Positions 36,471 through 44,936 of a stretch of DNA of 64,000 nt are shown here, in pieces. The notes beneath the pieces are model-generated. The model ran no database searches. It had not been told where the DNA came from and saw only the letters and a list, made by a program, of their open reading frames with translations. Made by a program: the position numbers and the translations under genes. This stretch comes from Beroe forskalii (lineage: Eukaryota > Ctenophora > Nuda > Beroida > Beroidae), in assembly GCA_011033025.1 (NCBI GenBank), contig WFMF01000019.1, positions 186,001 through 250,000 of the forward strand, given 5' to 3'. Every line of letters begins with the position of its first letter. Position 1 is the stretch's first letter.

Positions 36471-38210
36471 ATGGGTGACACGACGACAACTCAAACCAGC
36501 ACCCCAAGAGCACCTGCCGCCACATTTCCTCTTCATACCAACAACCAGGTGAGCTGATGGCATGGGAAACTTTAATCTCAAGGATGGAGTAATCTTTACT
36601 TTTGGATGAAGTTTTAGATCGAGAATCTTTGAAGTAGATTTTCAGGCTTTACACTTCAATTTTTCGTTTCCAGAGATCCAACCAATTTCTAAAGAGGGCT
36701 TTGCTACCTTTCATTTCCAGAGTTTAACCAGTGAGCTTTGCTAACTACTATTTCATTCCCAGATTTTAACCCTGTCTATTATTTCAGTGGGCCCTGCTAT
36801 TTTGTATTTACCATTTCATTCCCAGATTTTAACCAATGTGTATTTTTATCTACAAACTACAGAAGTGCTGTAATCTATTGTATTTTCAGTGGGCCCAACT
36901 ATTTAGTATTTACCATTTCATTCCCAGAGATTTAACCCATGTCTCTGTATTTTCAGTGGGCCCTGCTCGCCTTCATGATAATCCTGCCTCCGATCAGCAC
37001 CTTCACCATGGCTCTCTACTGGAGGATGGACCGGAACAAGACCAACATCCTCAACCTTCAGCTGTCCGTGGTCAACGTGCTCAGTGCTTACGTCATCCTG
37101 CCCATGTCCTTCGCTTTCTACAGGTACTGCACGTGCAATCGGTACTGATCTCAAAGGCAAACACTTTATTTTAAACCAAAGAAAATCCTTTACTCTTTTG
37201 TAAGAGCCCATCTCTCTTTCTTTTAAAACAAAGAAGAAGAGTCTTTACTCTTTTAGAGCCTTTCTCTGTAGTCAAAATTTAAAAAACTTGCAGGGGCATA
37301 AAAACCCATTTTTTCGGTATAAAATTTCGTTTCTACAGGTATTACACTTGCAATCCATGCATTCCACATATGTGAAATAAACTCAAATGCCAAAAGGACT
37401 CTTTTCAACATTCATTCTTTTCTTGCAATAAATCCAATAATTAAAAATTCTCAAAAACCAAAACTAAAGCTTACCCGCCTTTCCGGCATGAAATTTACTT
37501 TCTACAGGTTAAACTCACTGTCACTGAAGGTTCCTCGAAATTCCAAAACGACTCACGGCACTAACCCGGAACTACAATCGTCAGTCTTCTTGCTTTCTTT
37601 GAATCCCCATCCTAATTTTCCTTCCACAAATCCGTACTGAGCCTTCTTCAGTTCATGACCCTGAGTTATAAAACTCATTTGTCCTCATTCAACATTCAGG
37701 CTTTGATAAAAGGTCTTTAAACCTTCTAAACGGTTATAGACCTTGAATTCCTCGCCCTCTCTTCTTTCAGAGAGGGCTGGATGAATGGAATAGTAAGCAC
37801 TCGGACAGTCTAGCTAGAAGAGACTGCAATTCTTGTTCATATCAAGACTCAATTGTCTTTGACCAACCTCCATGCTTTTGAAAAACCTTTCATAAAAGCT
37901 TTATAAACCTTTAATAAATGGTTAATAAAACCTTCATAAAAGCTTGATAAACCTTTTGAAATGGTTAATAAACCTTTTATAAACCCCGGATTTCCCGCAG
38001 GATGTTCTACGTGCGAGGGGAGGACTTCCTTGGTCTGACTGGGGGAGACACCTCCCTCTTCGTCAACGAACACTACTGCGGGAGTCTGGCTGTGACGTTC
38101 TACGTGGCCACCAGCATGCACTACTACACCATCCTGGCACTGAGTTGTGACCGGGCACTCGCTGTCTTCTTCCCCTTCCCCTACAGGAGCATCAGCAAGA
38201 TAGCGTACAT
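36471..38210 (+). CDS. Rhodopsin-like GPCR, first three exons (partial)
   Basis: Exons 36471-36548 (ATG start, 26 residues), 36957-37123 and 38001-38210 join in frame, ending in phase 2 at a GTGAGC donor. Exon 1 is a Thr/Pro-rich extracellular N-terminus. Exon 2 gives TM1 (ALLAFMIILPP...) and TM2 (LNLQLSVVNVLSAYV), with Asn at the place of the usual TM2 Asp. Exon 3 gives the TM3 Cys (HYCGSLAV) and a DRY-like SCDRALAVFFPFPYR, where the Tyr is replaced by Ala. This is class A GPCR architecture; the ligand is unknown. TM4-TM7 are not recognised in the window, and the Maverick starts 459 bp past exon 3. The gene may continue beyond, be truncated, or be a pseudogene. Confidence 0.7.
36640..36956 (+). 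repeat. Degenerate repeats of the GPCR exon 2 acceptor
   Basis: The real acceptor TTTCAG|TGGGCCCTGCT at 36951 is preceded by near copies at about 36782 (TTTCAGTGGGCCCTGCTATT) and 36884 (TTTTCAGTGGGCCCAACTAT). Each is linked to TTACCATTTCATTCCCAGA. The unit is about 60-110 bp and degenerates leftward. Confidence 0.75.
37124..38000 (+). other. GPCR intron 2
   Basis: It contains a second copy of the exon 2 donor region (TTTCTACAGGTATTACACTT near 37334) and a run of AAACCTTTCATAAAAGCTTT-like repeats (37870-37985) just before exon 3. No exon was seen inside. Confidence 0.5.
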
Positions 38211-38669
38211 GTGAGCGTACAATTGAATTATTTCAAATTGATTCACTTTTAGAGGTTACAATGGCAGTTCGAACTGCAGTTTTCATGTGTGCGCGGCATA
38301 ATTAGTTTGCGCGGCGTACAGTAGGGTGTCAGAATTATTGGCGCGTTTTGAAAAATACGTGTATTTTGATATGAAATCGCCCATTTTCAATCGTCCATAA
38401 CTCGACTTCTGATTATCGAAATTACCCAATTTAAAAACAGGCTTGTAGAGAAATGTTTCAGCTTTCCAACGACATCAAATTGACCAAATGAAATTTTTCG
38501 GAACCCAAGATACGGTCCCTTAACTTCGAGGCTGTTCTTGACCTTGACTGTTTTTATGAAGGAGTAAGGTTTTCATGAGTAAATTTTCCGGTCAAATTTT
38601 TTTCCAAAAAATGTCTGTCGGAATCAGGGGCAGAACGCCGAAGCAGAACGCCGAACATAAGGTCAATAT
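38211..38669 (+). other. Start of GPCR intron 3, left flank of the Maverick
   Basis: No coding sequence is seen. It ends with CAATAT at 38664-38669, the candidate left copy of the six-base target duplication. The matching right flank at 54230-54235 is GCATAT, identical at four of six positions. Confidence 0.5.
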
Positions 38670-38754
38670 AGTAAATACAATCCGGTGAATATACACCACC
38701 AAGTGATTTAATGACGCATATTTATGTGCATAATTAGCATATTGATCACGTGAC
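38670..38754 (+). repeat. Left terminal inverted repeat of the Maverick
   Basis: It starts AGTAAATACAATCCGG and ends TTGATCACGTGAC. It matches the reverse complement of 54145-54229 at 81 of 85 positions, with three of the four mismatches in the first twelve bases. A TTGATCACGTGACCCATTC word is repeated just inside at about 38775. Confidence 0.93.
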
Positions 38755-39313
38755 CCATTCCTAGCCCCCAATTTTGATCACGTGACCCATTCTAGTCACA
38801 TGGTTGTCAAATATGACCCCCCAACAACGTCATTATTAGAAATTTGAATAGGGTGTCAATTTTTTAAGTGAATGTTTTTTTGCTTGTCACATGATCCTGT
38901 GCGCATGGGATGGTGTCGCTTTAGTTCATGGCATCAACATTCCGCATAATGTGAGTGAGTATTGTTTCACGACGAAATGTATTATACATTTTTAATTGTG
39001 GCTGCATATTAAAATTTTAAAAAGCTCAATAGTGGAACCATAAGACCCCCCTCCACATTTTAATTGAAATATCCAAATAAAACAAGTTTTTTCCTCAAAT
39101 TTTGAAAATACACCATTTTATTCCACAACTGACACTTTCATTGCCTCCAGGAACCCCCACCTGACTTGGTTTTCAAACTTAATTCCTCTAGTCATGTAGT
39201 TGAGTTATTGGTGAAGAACCTCAGATGCAAAGCTTCAAACATGGCCAAACATGTCTAAATTATACTTGATGAATTATGAATTTCAGCAAAATGCTAATCG
39301 GAATAGCCGAAGT

Positions 39314-39377
39314 ACCCTGAGCGGGATTCGAACCCACATTCTGATGCATATCAGTGTTACCATTGACGTATCAGGGT
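39314..39377 (-). other. tRNA-like segment (degenerate tRNA or pol III B box)
   Basis: On the minus strand, ACCCTGA at the 5' end pairs perfectly with TCAGGGT at the 3' end (7 bp). The T-arm GTGGG-TTCGAAT-CCCGC is fully paired, and GGTTCGAATCC is a perfect B box. The middle is too short: the whole is 64 nt and the anticodon arm CTGA-TATGCA-TCAG has a six-base loop. It is therefore unlikely to be a working tRNA. It may be a tRNA pseudogene, a SINE head or a small pol III promoter within the element. Confidence 0.45.
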
Positions 39378-39730
39378 GGTGTGTGGCTACTCCGACCGCA
39401 GAAAATATAGGTTTTCATGAGGGTAATTTGTGATAATTACAGTTCGTTTTGAATTTAATGGATTGGCAACTACAACCAAATATTTTTATTTGATTAAAGG
39501 TATAAAGCCAACTTTTGTCCATCCATTACCAGTCTAATTGGTGGTCCCTGCAGAAAATCTAGACCAATGGGCATTATTGCCAAGGTCACCTCCAGCAATG
39601 ATGTGCTGTGAGTACCCAAAGCCATAATGGCTGTTAGTATATATCTTCTGCAGGGGTTACCGATTAGACACGCATTTTTCAGAAAGTCACGTGACCTGAA
39701 CTTGTCAGCTCTTGGTTTGTACAAAAAGAG

Positions 39731-39740
39731 CTATAAGAAG
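39731..39740 (+). promoter_or_regulatory. TATA box, first Maverick gene
   Basis: CTATAAGAAG lies 36 bp before the ATG at 39768. It is a variant of the CTATATAAG motif seen before other genes of this element. Confidence 0.5.
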
Positions 39741-39767
39741 CCCACATTTATCCAAAATTTCATAACC

Positions 39768-39923
39768 ATGGATACACTTTTTACCAAACAACTTCTCTCT
39801 TATTTTTCAAAAGATGCTAAGAAGAGGGGTCCTTCTAGTGCCTTTACCAAAGCCCTATCACCATACAAAACACCCACACAAAAATTACCTTCACTTTTCC
39901 CAATGAGGAATAAAAGGCAATGA
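39768..39923 (+). CDS. Small basic Maverick protein, unknown function
   Basis: From the ATG at 39768 this frame encodes 51 residues, rich in Lys, Ser and Pro (SKDAKKRGPSSAFTKAL). The frame extends further upstream but only by non-ATG codons. The TATA-like box at 39731 sets the start. I recognise no family. Its place as the first gene after the left arm, with the same promoter spacing as its neighbours, is the main support. It could be a spurious frame. Confidence 0.45.
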   Translation: MDTLFTKQLLSYFSKDAKKRGPSSAFTKALSPYKTPTQKLPSLFPMRNKRQ

Positions 39924-39989
39924 CACAATCAAAACAAATCATTTCCACTTTTTTAATTTTTGTGCTGTTGCTCCTTATTCTTGCTTACC

Positions 39990-40478
39990 ATGTCTAGTCA
40001 TGATGATTGGCTGGGTTACCTTGTTTCTGTTTTTGTGAACGAAACATTAACTCATGCCCAAGAGTGCTGTCCAGGCTGTCATGACGGTAAAAACTCTCCA
40101 CTTCTACATGCCCATCACCATTCTGGTCTCTTGGAAAAGTTGACAATGTTTCATATGGTTGTGAAAGATGACTTGTTAAAAAAGATGAAGGATCTACTTG
40201 AAGATTACATTTCTCGATTCCCAGATGCAAAACAGTATGATGAAGTGGACCAAAAAACTTTGAGAGCATATGGAAGAGACTTTCTAAACCAAAGTTCTGC
40301 ACGATTCATCTATTATAGTCATTATTTAACGCCTGCTGTAGACGCCCTGTTGAGTACAACACCTAAGACTCATATTAAACCCGTCACAGCTAAACGAGTT
40401 GCAGAGAAAATGAAAAAAACAAAGCAAGTAAAAAAGAAATTGAAGTCGATTGAAGATTCCAATCTCAAAGCTATATAA
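39990..40478 (+). CDS. Maverick accessory protein with Cys/His cluster
   Basis: 162 residues from the ATG at 39990; upstream in-frame codons lack a better start. The N-terminal SHDDWLGYLVSVFVNETL is followed by a Cys/His-rich patch (ECCPGCHDG then HAHHH), which could bind metal. The C-terminal third is helical and Lys-rich. From memory, proteins with a similar DWLGYLVS start followed by CPGC occur next to Maverick genes in other aquatic invertebrates, but no function is known to me. An ATAAAAG at 39908 could serve as promoter. The stop codon overlaps the TATA box of the next gene. Confidence 0.7.
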   Translation: MSSHDDWLGYLVSVFVNETLTHAQECCPGCHDGKNSPLLHAHHHSGLLEKLTMFHMVVKDDLLKKMKDLLEDYISRFPDAKQYDEVDQKTLRAYGRDFLNQSSARFIYYSHYLTPAVDALLSTTPKTHIKPVTAKRVAEKMKKTKQVKKKLKSIEDSNLKAI

Positions 40479-40480
40479 AG
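40471..40480 (+). promoter_or_regulatory. TATA box of the membrane protein gene
   Basis: CTATATAAAG lies 44 bp before the ATG at 40516 and overlaps the stop codon of the preceding gene (TAA at 40476-40478). Confidence 0.6.
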
Positions 40481-40515
40481 CAAGATGAAAGACAGAATAG
40501 AGCCCCTCCGTTACA

Positions 40516-40923
40516 ATGTTTGAGCTTACCATTTTCATTCTAACTTCTTTCAATCAGAGCTCATTCTCTATAGAGTTTTGTGACTCCAAATACAATGCCA
40601 GTTATTTATATTTTGACCCATCAAACCAGCTTGCAATGGGGATTATTGAAAATGGAAGAATGAAACATTTCTCTCATAATATCAATGAAACTTGTGCCCA
40701 ATCTAGAGAACAATTATCAGCATCATCAATCCAAACAACGCTGGAACCAATACCTCAAAATTTAACTTACGACAATCCGCCATCTGCAAGTTCCTGCAAC
40801 ACTCTGTATTATTCCTTTCCCGTAGTTTCTGTGCTCGTTTTCGTCATTGGACTATTTCTTGAGCCCAAGGCCATCCAAGAGATGCTTAGAAGACGCAGTG
40901 AGCATATTTATTCAGGTAATTAG
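40516..40923 (+). CDS. Maverick type I membrane glycoprotein candidate
   Basis: 135 residues from an ATG. The first ~18 residues (MFELTIFILTSFNQ...) resemble a signal peptide. The ectodomain carries three N-glycosylation sequons (NAS, NET, NLT) and scattered Cys. One transmembrane helix (FPVVSVLVFVIGLFL) is near residues 104-118, followed by a short basic tail with RRR. Topology is therefore type I with a small cytoplasmic end. I do not recognise the family. It could sit in a virion membrane, act in release or modify the host cell surface; these are guesses. A TATA box lies 44 bp upstream. Confidence 0.65.
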   Translation: MFELTIFILTSFNQSSFSIEFCDSKYNASYLYFDPSNQLAMGIIENGRMKHFSHNINETCAQSREQLSASSIQTTLEPIPQNLTYDNPPSASSCNTLYYSFPVVSVLVFVIGLFLEPKAIQEMLRRRSEHIYSGN

Positions 40924-40936
40924 AAAATCATCACAG

Positions 40937-40944
40937 TATAAAAG
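40937..40944 (+). promoter_or_regulatory. TATA box before the 153-residue gene
   Basis: TATAAAAG lies 68 bp before the ATG at 41005. Confidence 0.5.
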
Positions 40945-41004
40945 CATCAATCACAGCCATAAATCATTCATTTCCACTTTTACACTTTTAGTTTCGCATC
41001 AAAA

Positions 41005-41466
41005 ATGTCTTGCGTTGTTGCCATCGAAGGATTTCGTTTAGCCCATCAGTTTGTCGTCAAGGAGATGACGATTCTTTTCGAGGGAGAGGAATATCAACAC
41101 TTTCACTTCAACTGCCCAACTGACTTAATTACAACTCCCAGGGATTGGAACACAATCAGATACATGCAGAAGCACAACGGTTTAGATCTGATTGATGACA
41201 GCTATCTACCATATGAAGTTCTGAATTACATACTGAGCAGGATAGGACACTTGAAAATCTTCACTGCTGGTCACCATGCCGCTCAGTTTCTCTCCACCCA
41301 TCTTCCAACAAGCAATATAGTTGACATGTGTCAAGCCTACAACTTCAAATACCCTTTAAAACTTGAAGACTCGCCCTGTTTCATCAAACACCCCTCTCGC
41401 TACTGCACACTAAGCAAAGCAAAGACTCTGAGGACAGCTCTGCAAATCTACTTTGTGAATGATTGA
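41005..41466 (+). CDS. Maverick-associated RNase-H-fold-like protein, unknown role
   Basis: 153 residues from an ATG. The N-terminus (VVAIEGFRLAHQFVVKEMT) has the pattern of a small protein family that I associate with Maverick elements and invertebrate genomes, starting with a short strand, a GF turn, then FVVKE. The rest has several conserved-looking Cys and His (CQAYNF, CFIKHPSRYC). Its overall layout, with a first strand bearing an acidic residue followed by FxxKE, resembles exonucleases of the DEDD or RNase H type. I cannot identify a full catalytic set, so activity is uncertain. Confidence 0.6.
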   Translation: MSCVVAIEGFRLAHQFVVKEMTILFEGEEYQHFHFNCPTDLITTPRDWNTIRYMQKHNGLDLIDDSYLPYEVLNYILSRIGHLKIFTAGHHAAQFLSTHLPTSNIVDMCQAYNFKYPLKLEDSPCFIKHPSRYCTLSKAKTLRTALQIYFVND

Positions 41467-41483
41467 TTATTTTAAATTATTGA

Positions 41484-41491
41484 TATAAAAG
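41484..41491 (+). promoter_or_regulatory. TATA box of the small penton-like gene
   Basis: TATAAAAG lies 39 bp before the ATG at 41523. Confidence 0.6.
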
Positions 41492-41522
41492 TAATTGAAT
41501 AGTTTTATTTGTTCACTTTGAT

Positions 41523-41972
41523 ATGGGAGAAGAAACTCAAATTATTCTGATTTCTCATTCTGCATTGCTAGAAATTAACTTTAGTTACATGTTTGATGTT
41601 GAAAATAAAAAGATTGCACTACTGAGTCTCCAATCACCAAATGTTGAGCAGACCAAAGACCGTTCCAAACGTATATACAAGGATCCCAATTTAAATGGTG
41701 GTGATGTCCTACCAGTGTTTATTCATTGTGATGAATTACGTCATAACACCTTGGTGAACCACCCCGGATCCAACAACAGTAAACCCTTGAAATGTTTGGA
41801 TGTTCTTCACCTAGCAGTTGACCACAACAACTCTATACAAGTGCAAAATCCAACTTACCACTTGTTAAATTGCTCTACCATTATGTCTCTCAAAATTGAA
41901 TTGCGGGACATTAATGAGGAGTTGGTGAATTTTCATTCTGGAAACATTGTGCTTAAACTTGGAATAAAATGA
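41523..41972 (+). CDS. Penton-like protein, short paralog
   Basis: 149 residues from an ATG. The last ~45 residues align with the C-terminus of the larger protein at 44117-44908. Both carry VQNP at the start of the block, a strand-turn-strand pattern, an acidic LRD or IRD motif, F-H before the last strand, and end L(K/T)LGI. The match indicates paralogs. The larger one sits where Maverick minor capsid (penton) genes usually lie, so this copy may be a second vertex or decoration protein. It lacks the N-terminal part of the larger protein. That role is inference. Confidence 0.6.
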   Translation: MGEETQIILISHSALLEINFSYMFDVENKKIALLSLQSPNVEQTKDRSKRIYKDPNLNGGDVLPVFIHCDELRHNTLVNHPGSNNSKPLKCLDVLHLAVDHNNSIQVQNPTYHLLNCSTIMSLKIELRDINEELVNFHSGNIVLKLGIK

Positions 41973-41990
41973 GTAAGTTTTGAATTGATC

Positions 41991-42000
41991 TATTTAAGCA
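41991..42000 (+). promoter_or_regulatory. TATA-like box of the integrase gene
   Basis: TATTTAAGCA, preceded by C (CTATTTAAG), lies 33 bp before the ATG at 42024. Confidence 0.55.
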
Positions 42001-42023
42001 GTTTCAAGATAAACTATTTTTAA

Positions 42024-43086
42024 ATGGATTTGTCAAAACTTTACAAAGACCCATCATTCGAGGGTTCTCTTGGTGGGAAACTCAAGTTCTACAAGGCTGT
42101 TAGAAAATTGCATCCTACTGTGACACTTAAACAAATTGAAAAGTTTTTGAGGGCTGAAAAGAGTTATTACTTGCATAAACCAATTCTCAGACCCAAGCAT
42201 TATCGCAAAGTGTTTACAAAATCCATCAATTATCTATGGCAAGCTGATTTGCTCTTCATGGACAAGTACTGGAGAACTAATAAGGGTTATCGTTATATCT
42301 GTTTTGTAATTGACACTTTCAGCAAAAAATTGTGGGCGATTCCATTGAAACATAAAACAGCACTGCAAATAACAAACGGTCTTACACCTCTTATGACTGC
42401 AGAAAGACCGCAGAAATTACAGGTTATAAGCACACTAATCCCTATTGTTAATTTACAACATCAAACTGTGATAATGACATAACTCAATGTTGCCAATAGG
42501 CTCAACACGGCACACACATGACTAATATCTTGTTATTCAGGTGGACCGAGGCACAGAGTTCTACAATAAAAGACTCAAGGAAGTTCTGGATGCCTTAAAC
42601 ATACAAATGTACAGCACATATTCTGATAAGAAAGCTAGCATTGTGGAGAGAGTGCAAAGAACAATACGCAATCGAATCTTCAAATTGTTCACCGTTCAAA
42701 ATAACTACAAATGGTATGATGCCTTACCAAAACTAGTGGAGAGCTACAACAATTCCATTCATAGTTCAATTAAAATGCGACCAAATGACGTGAAACCTGA
42801 ACACACCTCTGCAATACTTAAACAATTATACTTTAACAAAAAAGACAAAGAAATTGAAAAAAGAGAGAAATATCGAAAACGGTTGCTGAAAGTGGGTGAT
42901 ACAGTCAGGATTGCTAAAGAAAAAAAGTTTTACCCAAAGGAAGCAGACAAGAGATGGTCTGAAGAATTGTATACAATTCGTAAAGTAGAACGGAGGAACT
43001 TTCCAATCACATACAAACTGTCCGATGATGAGGGAAGCGAATTGCCAAAATCGTTTTATTATGAGGAACTTCAAAAAATGTATTGA
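42024..43086 (+). CDS. Maverick retroviral-like integrase, one intron
   Basis: Exons 42024-42422 and 42541-43086 give 314 residues. The intron is 118 nt and phase 0 (CAG|GTTATAAG ... TTATTCAG|GTG). Without splicing the first frame runs into a stop at 42482 and the catalytic core would be cut. Catalytic residues are D75 (WQADLLFMD), D135 (VDRGTEF, just after the junction) and E169 (ASIVERVQR), the DDE triad of rve integrases. SIHSSIKMRPNDV and a C-terminal small barrel-like region (KVGDTVRIAKEKKF) follow. It inserts the element's DNA into the host genome. The weak donor leaves room for the alternative that this is a small insertion rather than an intron. Confidence 0.88.
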
Positions 43087-43101
43087 TTAGCTTGTGTCGG
43101 T

Positions 43102-43109
43102 TATATAAG
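43102..43109 (+). promoter_or_regulatory. TATA box of the ATPase gene
   Basis: TATATAAG lies 42 bp before the ATG at 43144. Confidence 0.65.
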
Positions 43110-43143
43110 TAGATTATTAGTACCAGAATTACAATTAAGAAAA

Positions 43144-43758
43144 ATGCTAAAGTTTTATGCAAATTCTAATATTTTGGTAGTGGGAGCCACATCTTCGGGT
43201 AAAACAACTACTGTTCTTAAAATCATTAAGCAAAAGCTGATTGAACCATGGCCCCAACGAATTTTTTATTTGTATGGTGCAAAACAAGACTTTATGGATA
43301 CTTGGAACAAAGATGGACAAAATCCCAAAATCGAGTTTGTTGATGGTCTAGATCTCACTGTCTTGGAATCATTCAAGGGACCAAAACTGTTAATTATTGA
43401 TGACTTGTGCCTCTCTCAAAACAAGGATCTTACCAATCATTTTATCAGAGGAAGTCATCATCTACAAACTACCACCATATACATTAGTCATTCAATATTC
43501 CTAAATGATGACAATTACCGAATAATGTCAAATAACTGTCAGTACATGTTGATTATGAGGAACAAACGTAATTTAGCCCAATTAACACGATTAGCACGAC
43601 AAATATTGGGATCCTCCTATAAAAGAATCTTGGAAGCATATAATTACAATAAAAACAATCAATTTGGATTTGTTTTACTTTCATTTCACCCAAAAGTACC
43701 AGAGGAGTTGCTTGTTCTGACAGATTTCTTTGAGCAATGTCCAAGCGTCTTTCTGTGA
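43144..43758 (+). CDS. FtsK/HerA-type packaging ATPase
   Basis: 204 residues from an ATG. The Walker A motif GATSSGKTT is near residues 14-22, and Walker B LLIIDDL is at about 81-87, followed by a sensor-like TTTIYISHS segment. These fit the A32-like ATPases that load DNA into capsids in Mavericks, adenovirus-like and related elements. Length is usual for the group. The last 22 bp overlap the start of the next gene in another frame. Confidence 0.93.
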   Translation: MLKFYANSNILVVGATSSGKTTTVLKIIKQKLIEPWPQRIFYLYGAKQDFMDTWNKDGQNPKIEFVDGLDLTVLESFKGPKLLIIDDLCLSQNKDLTNHFIRGSHHLQTTTIYISHSIFLNDDNYRIMSNNCQYMLIMRNKRNLAQLTRLARQILGSSYKRILEAYNYNKNNQFGFVLLSFHPKVPEELLVLTDFFEQCPSVFL

Positions 43759-44075
43759 AGAAAAAGTTGGTCAAGGATAATCATAAAGCATTGGAAACCT
43801 TGGCACATATTGGACCAAAGAAAGCACTGGTGATAATCAATAATTCACCAAATAAATTCCTGGCTGTCATTAGAACTCTTGCACAATTTGTTTTAGATGG
43901 CACAATACCCCTTGAAAAACATCTTGTCAAGAAACTTCGTCGCCACAGACATGTAATCAGAGATGTAGCCAAAAGTCGTGGCCTTAAAACAAAAACTGCT
44001 GTCAATCAAAAAGGAGGTTCGTTTTTCAAAACTATTCTGAATACTCTGCTGCCACTCATACCAATGTTTCTGTGA
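43737..44075 (+). CDS. Basic Maverick core-like protein
   Basis: 112 residues from an ATG that overlaps the end of the ATPase gene. The middle (VIRTLAQFVLDGTIPLEKH) is followed by a strongly basic segment (KKLRRHRHVIRDVAKSR), then a KGGSFFKTIL motif and a hydrophobic C-terminus. The GG sequence resembles cleavage sites of adenain-like proteases, such as the one encoded here. I know this protein type only as a conserved Maverick/adintovirus-associated protein. A DNA-condensing or internal virion role is inference. A TATAAAAG lies at 43618 inside the ATPase gene. Confidence 0.65.
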   Translation: MSKRLSVKKKLVKDNHKALETLAHIGPKKALVIINNSPNKFLAVIRTLAQFVLDGTIPLEKHLVKKLRRHRHVIRDVAKSRGLKTKTAVNQKGGSFFKTILNTLLPLIPMFL

Positions 44076-44081
44076 TTTCTC

Positions 44082-44089
44082 TATATAAG
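44082..44089 (+). promoter_or_regulatory. TATA box of the large penton-like gene
   Basis: TATATAAG lies 35 bp before the ATG at 44117. Confidence 0.65.
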
Positions 44090-44116
44090 CAGAGAAATTA
44101 AAGCTTTTAAAGTATC

Positions 44117-44908
44117 ATGGAGGTCATTACAGTTACAAGTCAGGGGCAGAACGCCTCTAGTTTCATTTCAAATTTCTCAAATTTGATCAGTTTAAGTGAT
44201 GCCTATGAAGTTGGTCTCTTAAAGATTGGTCACCCTCCAACAATGAATGTAACTAAGAGAAACAACCACATTTACATCAAAGATAAGGATTCTAATCTTG
44301 GGACCTCATTAGCCATCCCTACTGCATTCTATCAAACTACTCATGATGTCATACAAGCCATATATGAGAAACTGATTGAAACCCAAGCTCAAAATGAGAA
44401 AATGCATGGAGTATTACCACGTGATTCGGTTGACTTATCAGCAAGTGTACGATGTGGACCACGCAACAATCCGAATTTAGCTGACAATTCAAAAGTATAT
44501 CTAGAATTAACCAACAAGAAATCACTTTTTGTTTTTGAAAATGATAGAAATGTTTTAAACTTTTTAGAATTCAAAATTAAGCAGCTGTCAAGCTCCTCAT
44601 TAGCAATTGATAACATTGATTTGAGATCTAAAGAACAGATTGGTTTTGTGTACAGCTCCATAGTATCCAATTCATTAATTGATTATCGTGTATCACGTCT
44701 GTTAGATACTGTTACATTGAGAACTAAAAGAGATGAACACTGTTCATTTGAAGTGCAAAATCCTATATTTCATAGCATGTCAGCTGCTAATTTTATTGAT
44801 GTTTCGTTTGAAATCAGAGATGTAGAGGGTAATTTGATTGAATTTCATGGAGATTTGCCAACAATATTAACGCTTGGAATTAGAAAACGTGAAAAAATGG
44901 CTATTTAA
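44117..44908 (+). CDS. Penton-like minor capsid protein
   Basis: 263 residues from an ATG. It lies between the ATPase and core protein genes and the capsid gene, where Mavericks usually encode the single jelly-roll penton protein. The C-terminal ~45 residues match those of the 149-residue protein at 41523. Many short beta-type segments are visible and no enzyme motifs are seen. The jelly-roll assignment rests on position, size and paralogy, and would need a structure prediction. Confidence 0.7.
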   Translation: MEVITVTSQGQNASSFISNFSNLISLSDAYEVGLLKIGHPPTMNVTKRNNHIYIKDKDSNLGTSLAIPTAFYQTTHDVIQAIYEKLIETQAQNEKMHGVLPRDSVDLSASVRCGPRNNPNLADNSKVYLELTNKKSLFVFENDRNVLNFLEFKIKQLSSSSLAIDNIDLRSKEQIGFVYSSIVSNSLIDYRVSRLLDTVTLRTKRDEHCSFEVQNPIFHSMSAANFIDVSFEIRDVEGNLIEFHGDLPTILTLGIRKREKMAI

Positions 44909-44910
44909 AG
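44901..44910 (+). promoter_or_regulatory. TATA-like box within the end of the penton gene
   Basis: CTATTTAAAG overlaps the stop codon of the penton gene and lies 35 bp before the ATG at 44937. That spacing favours 44937 over 44916 as the next start. Confidence 0.5.
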
Positions 44911-44936
44911 GTGACATGTTAACATTTATTATAGTA

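Larger units (their letters stand above)
38755..39767. other. Maverick left arm before the first gene
   Basis: Mostly non-coding. It contains the short repeat of the terminal-repeat end (TGATCACGTGACCCATTC), AT-rich sequence and a tRNA-like segment at 39314-39377. No conserved protein frame was found. Confidence 0.5.

Noticed and set aside
38624-44156. A 16 nt identity (TCAGGGGCAGAACGCC) between the left flank of the Maverick and the start of the penton gene
   Set aside because: Too short and unsupported by surrounding similarity; likely chance.
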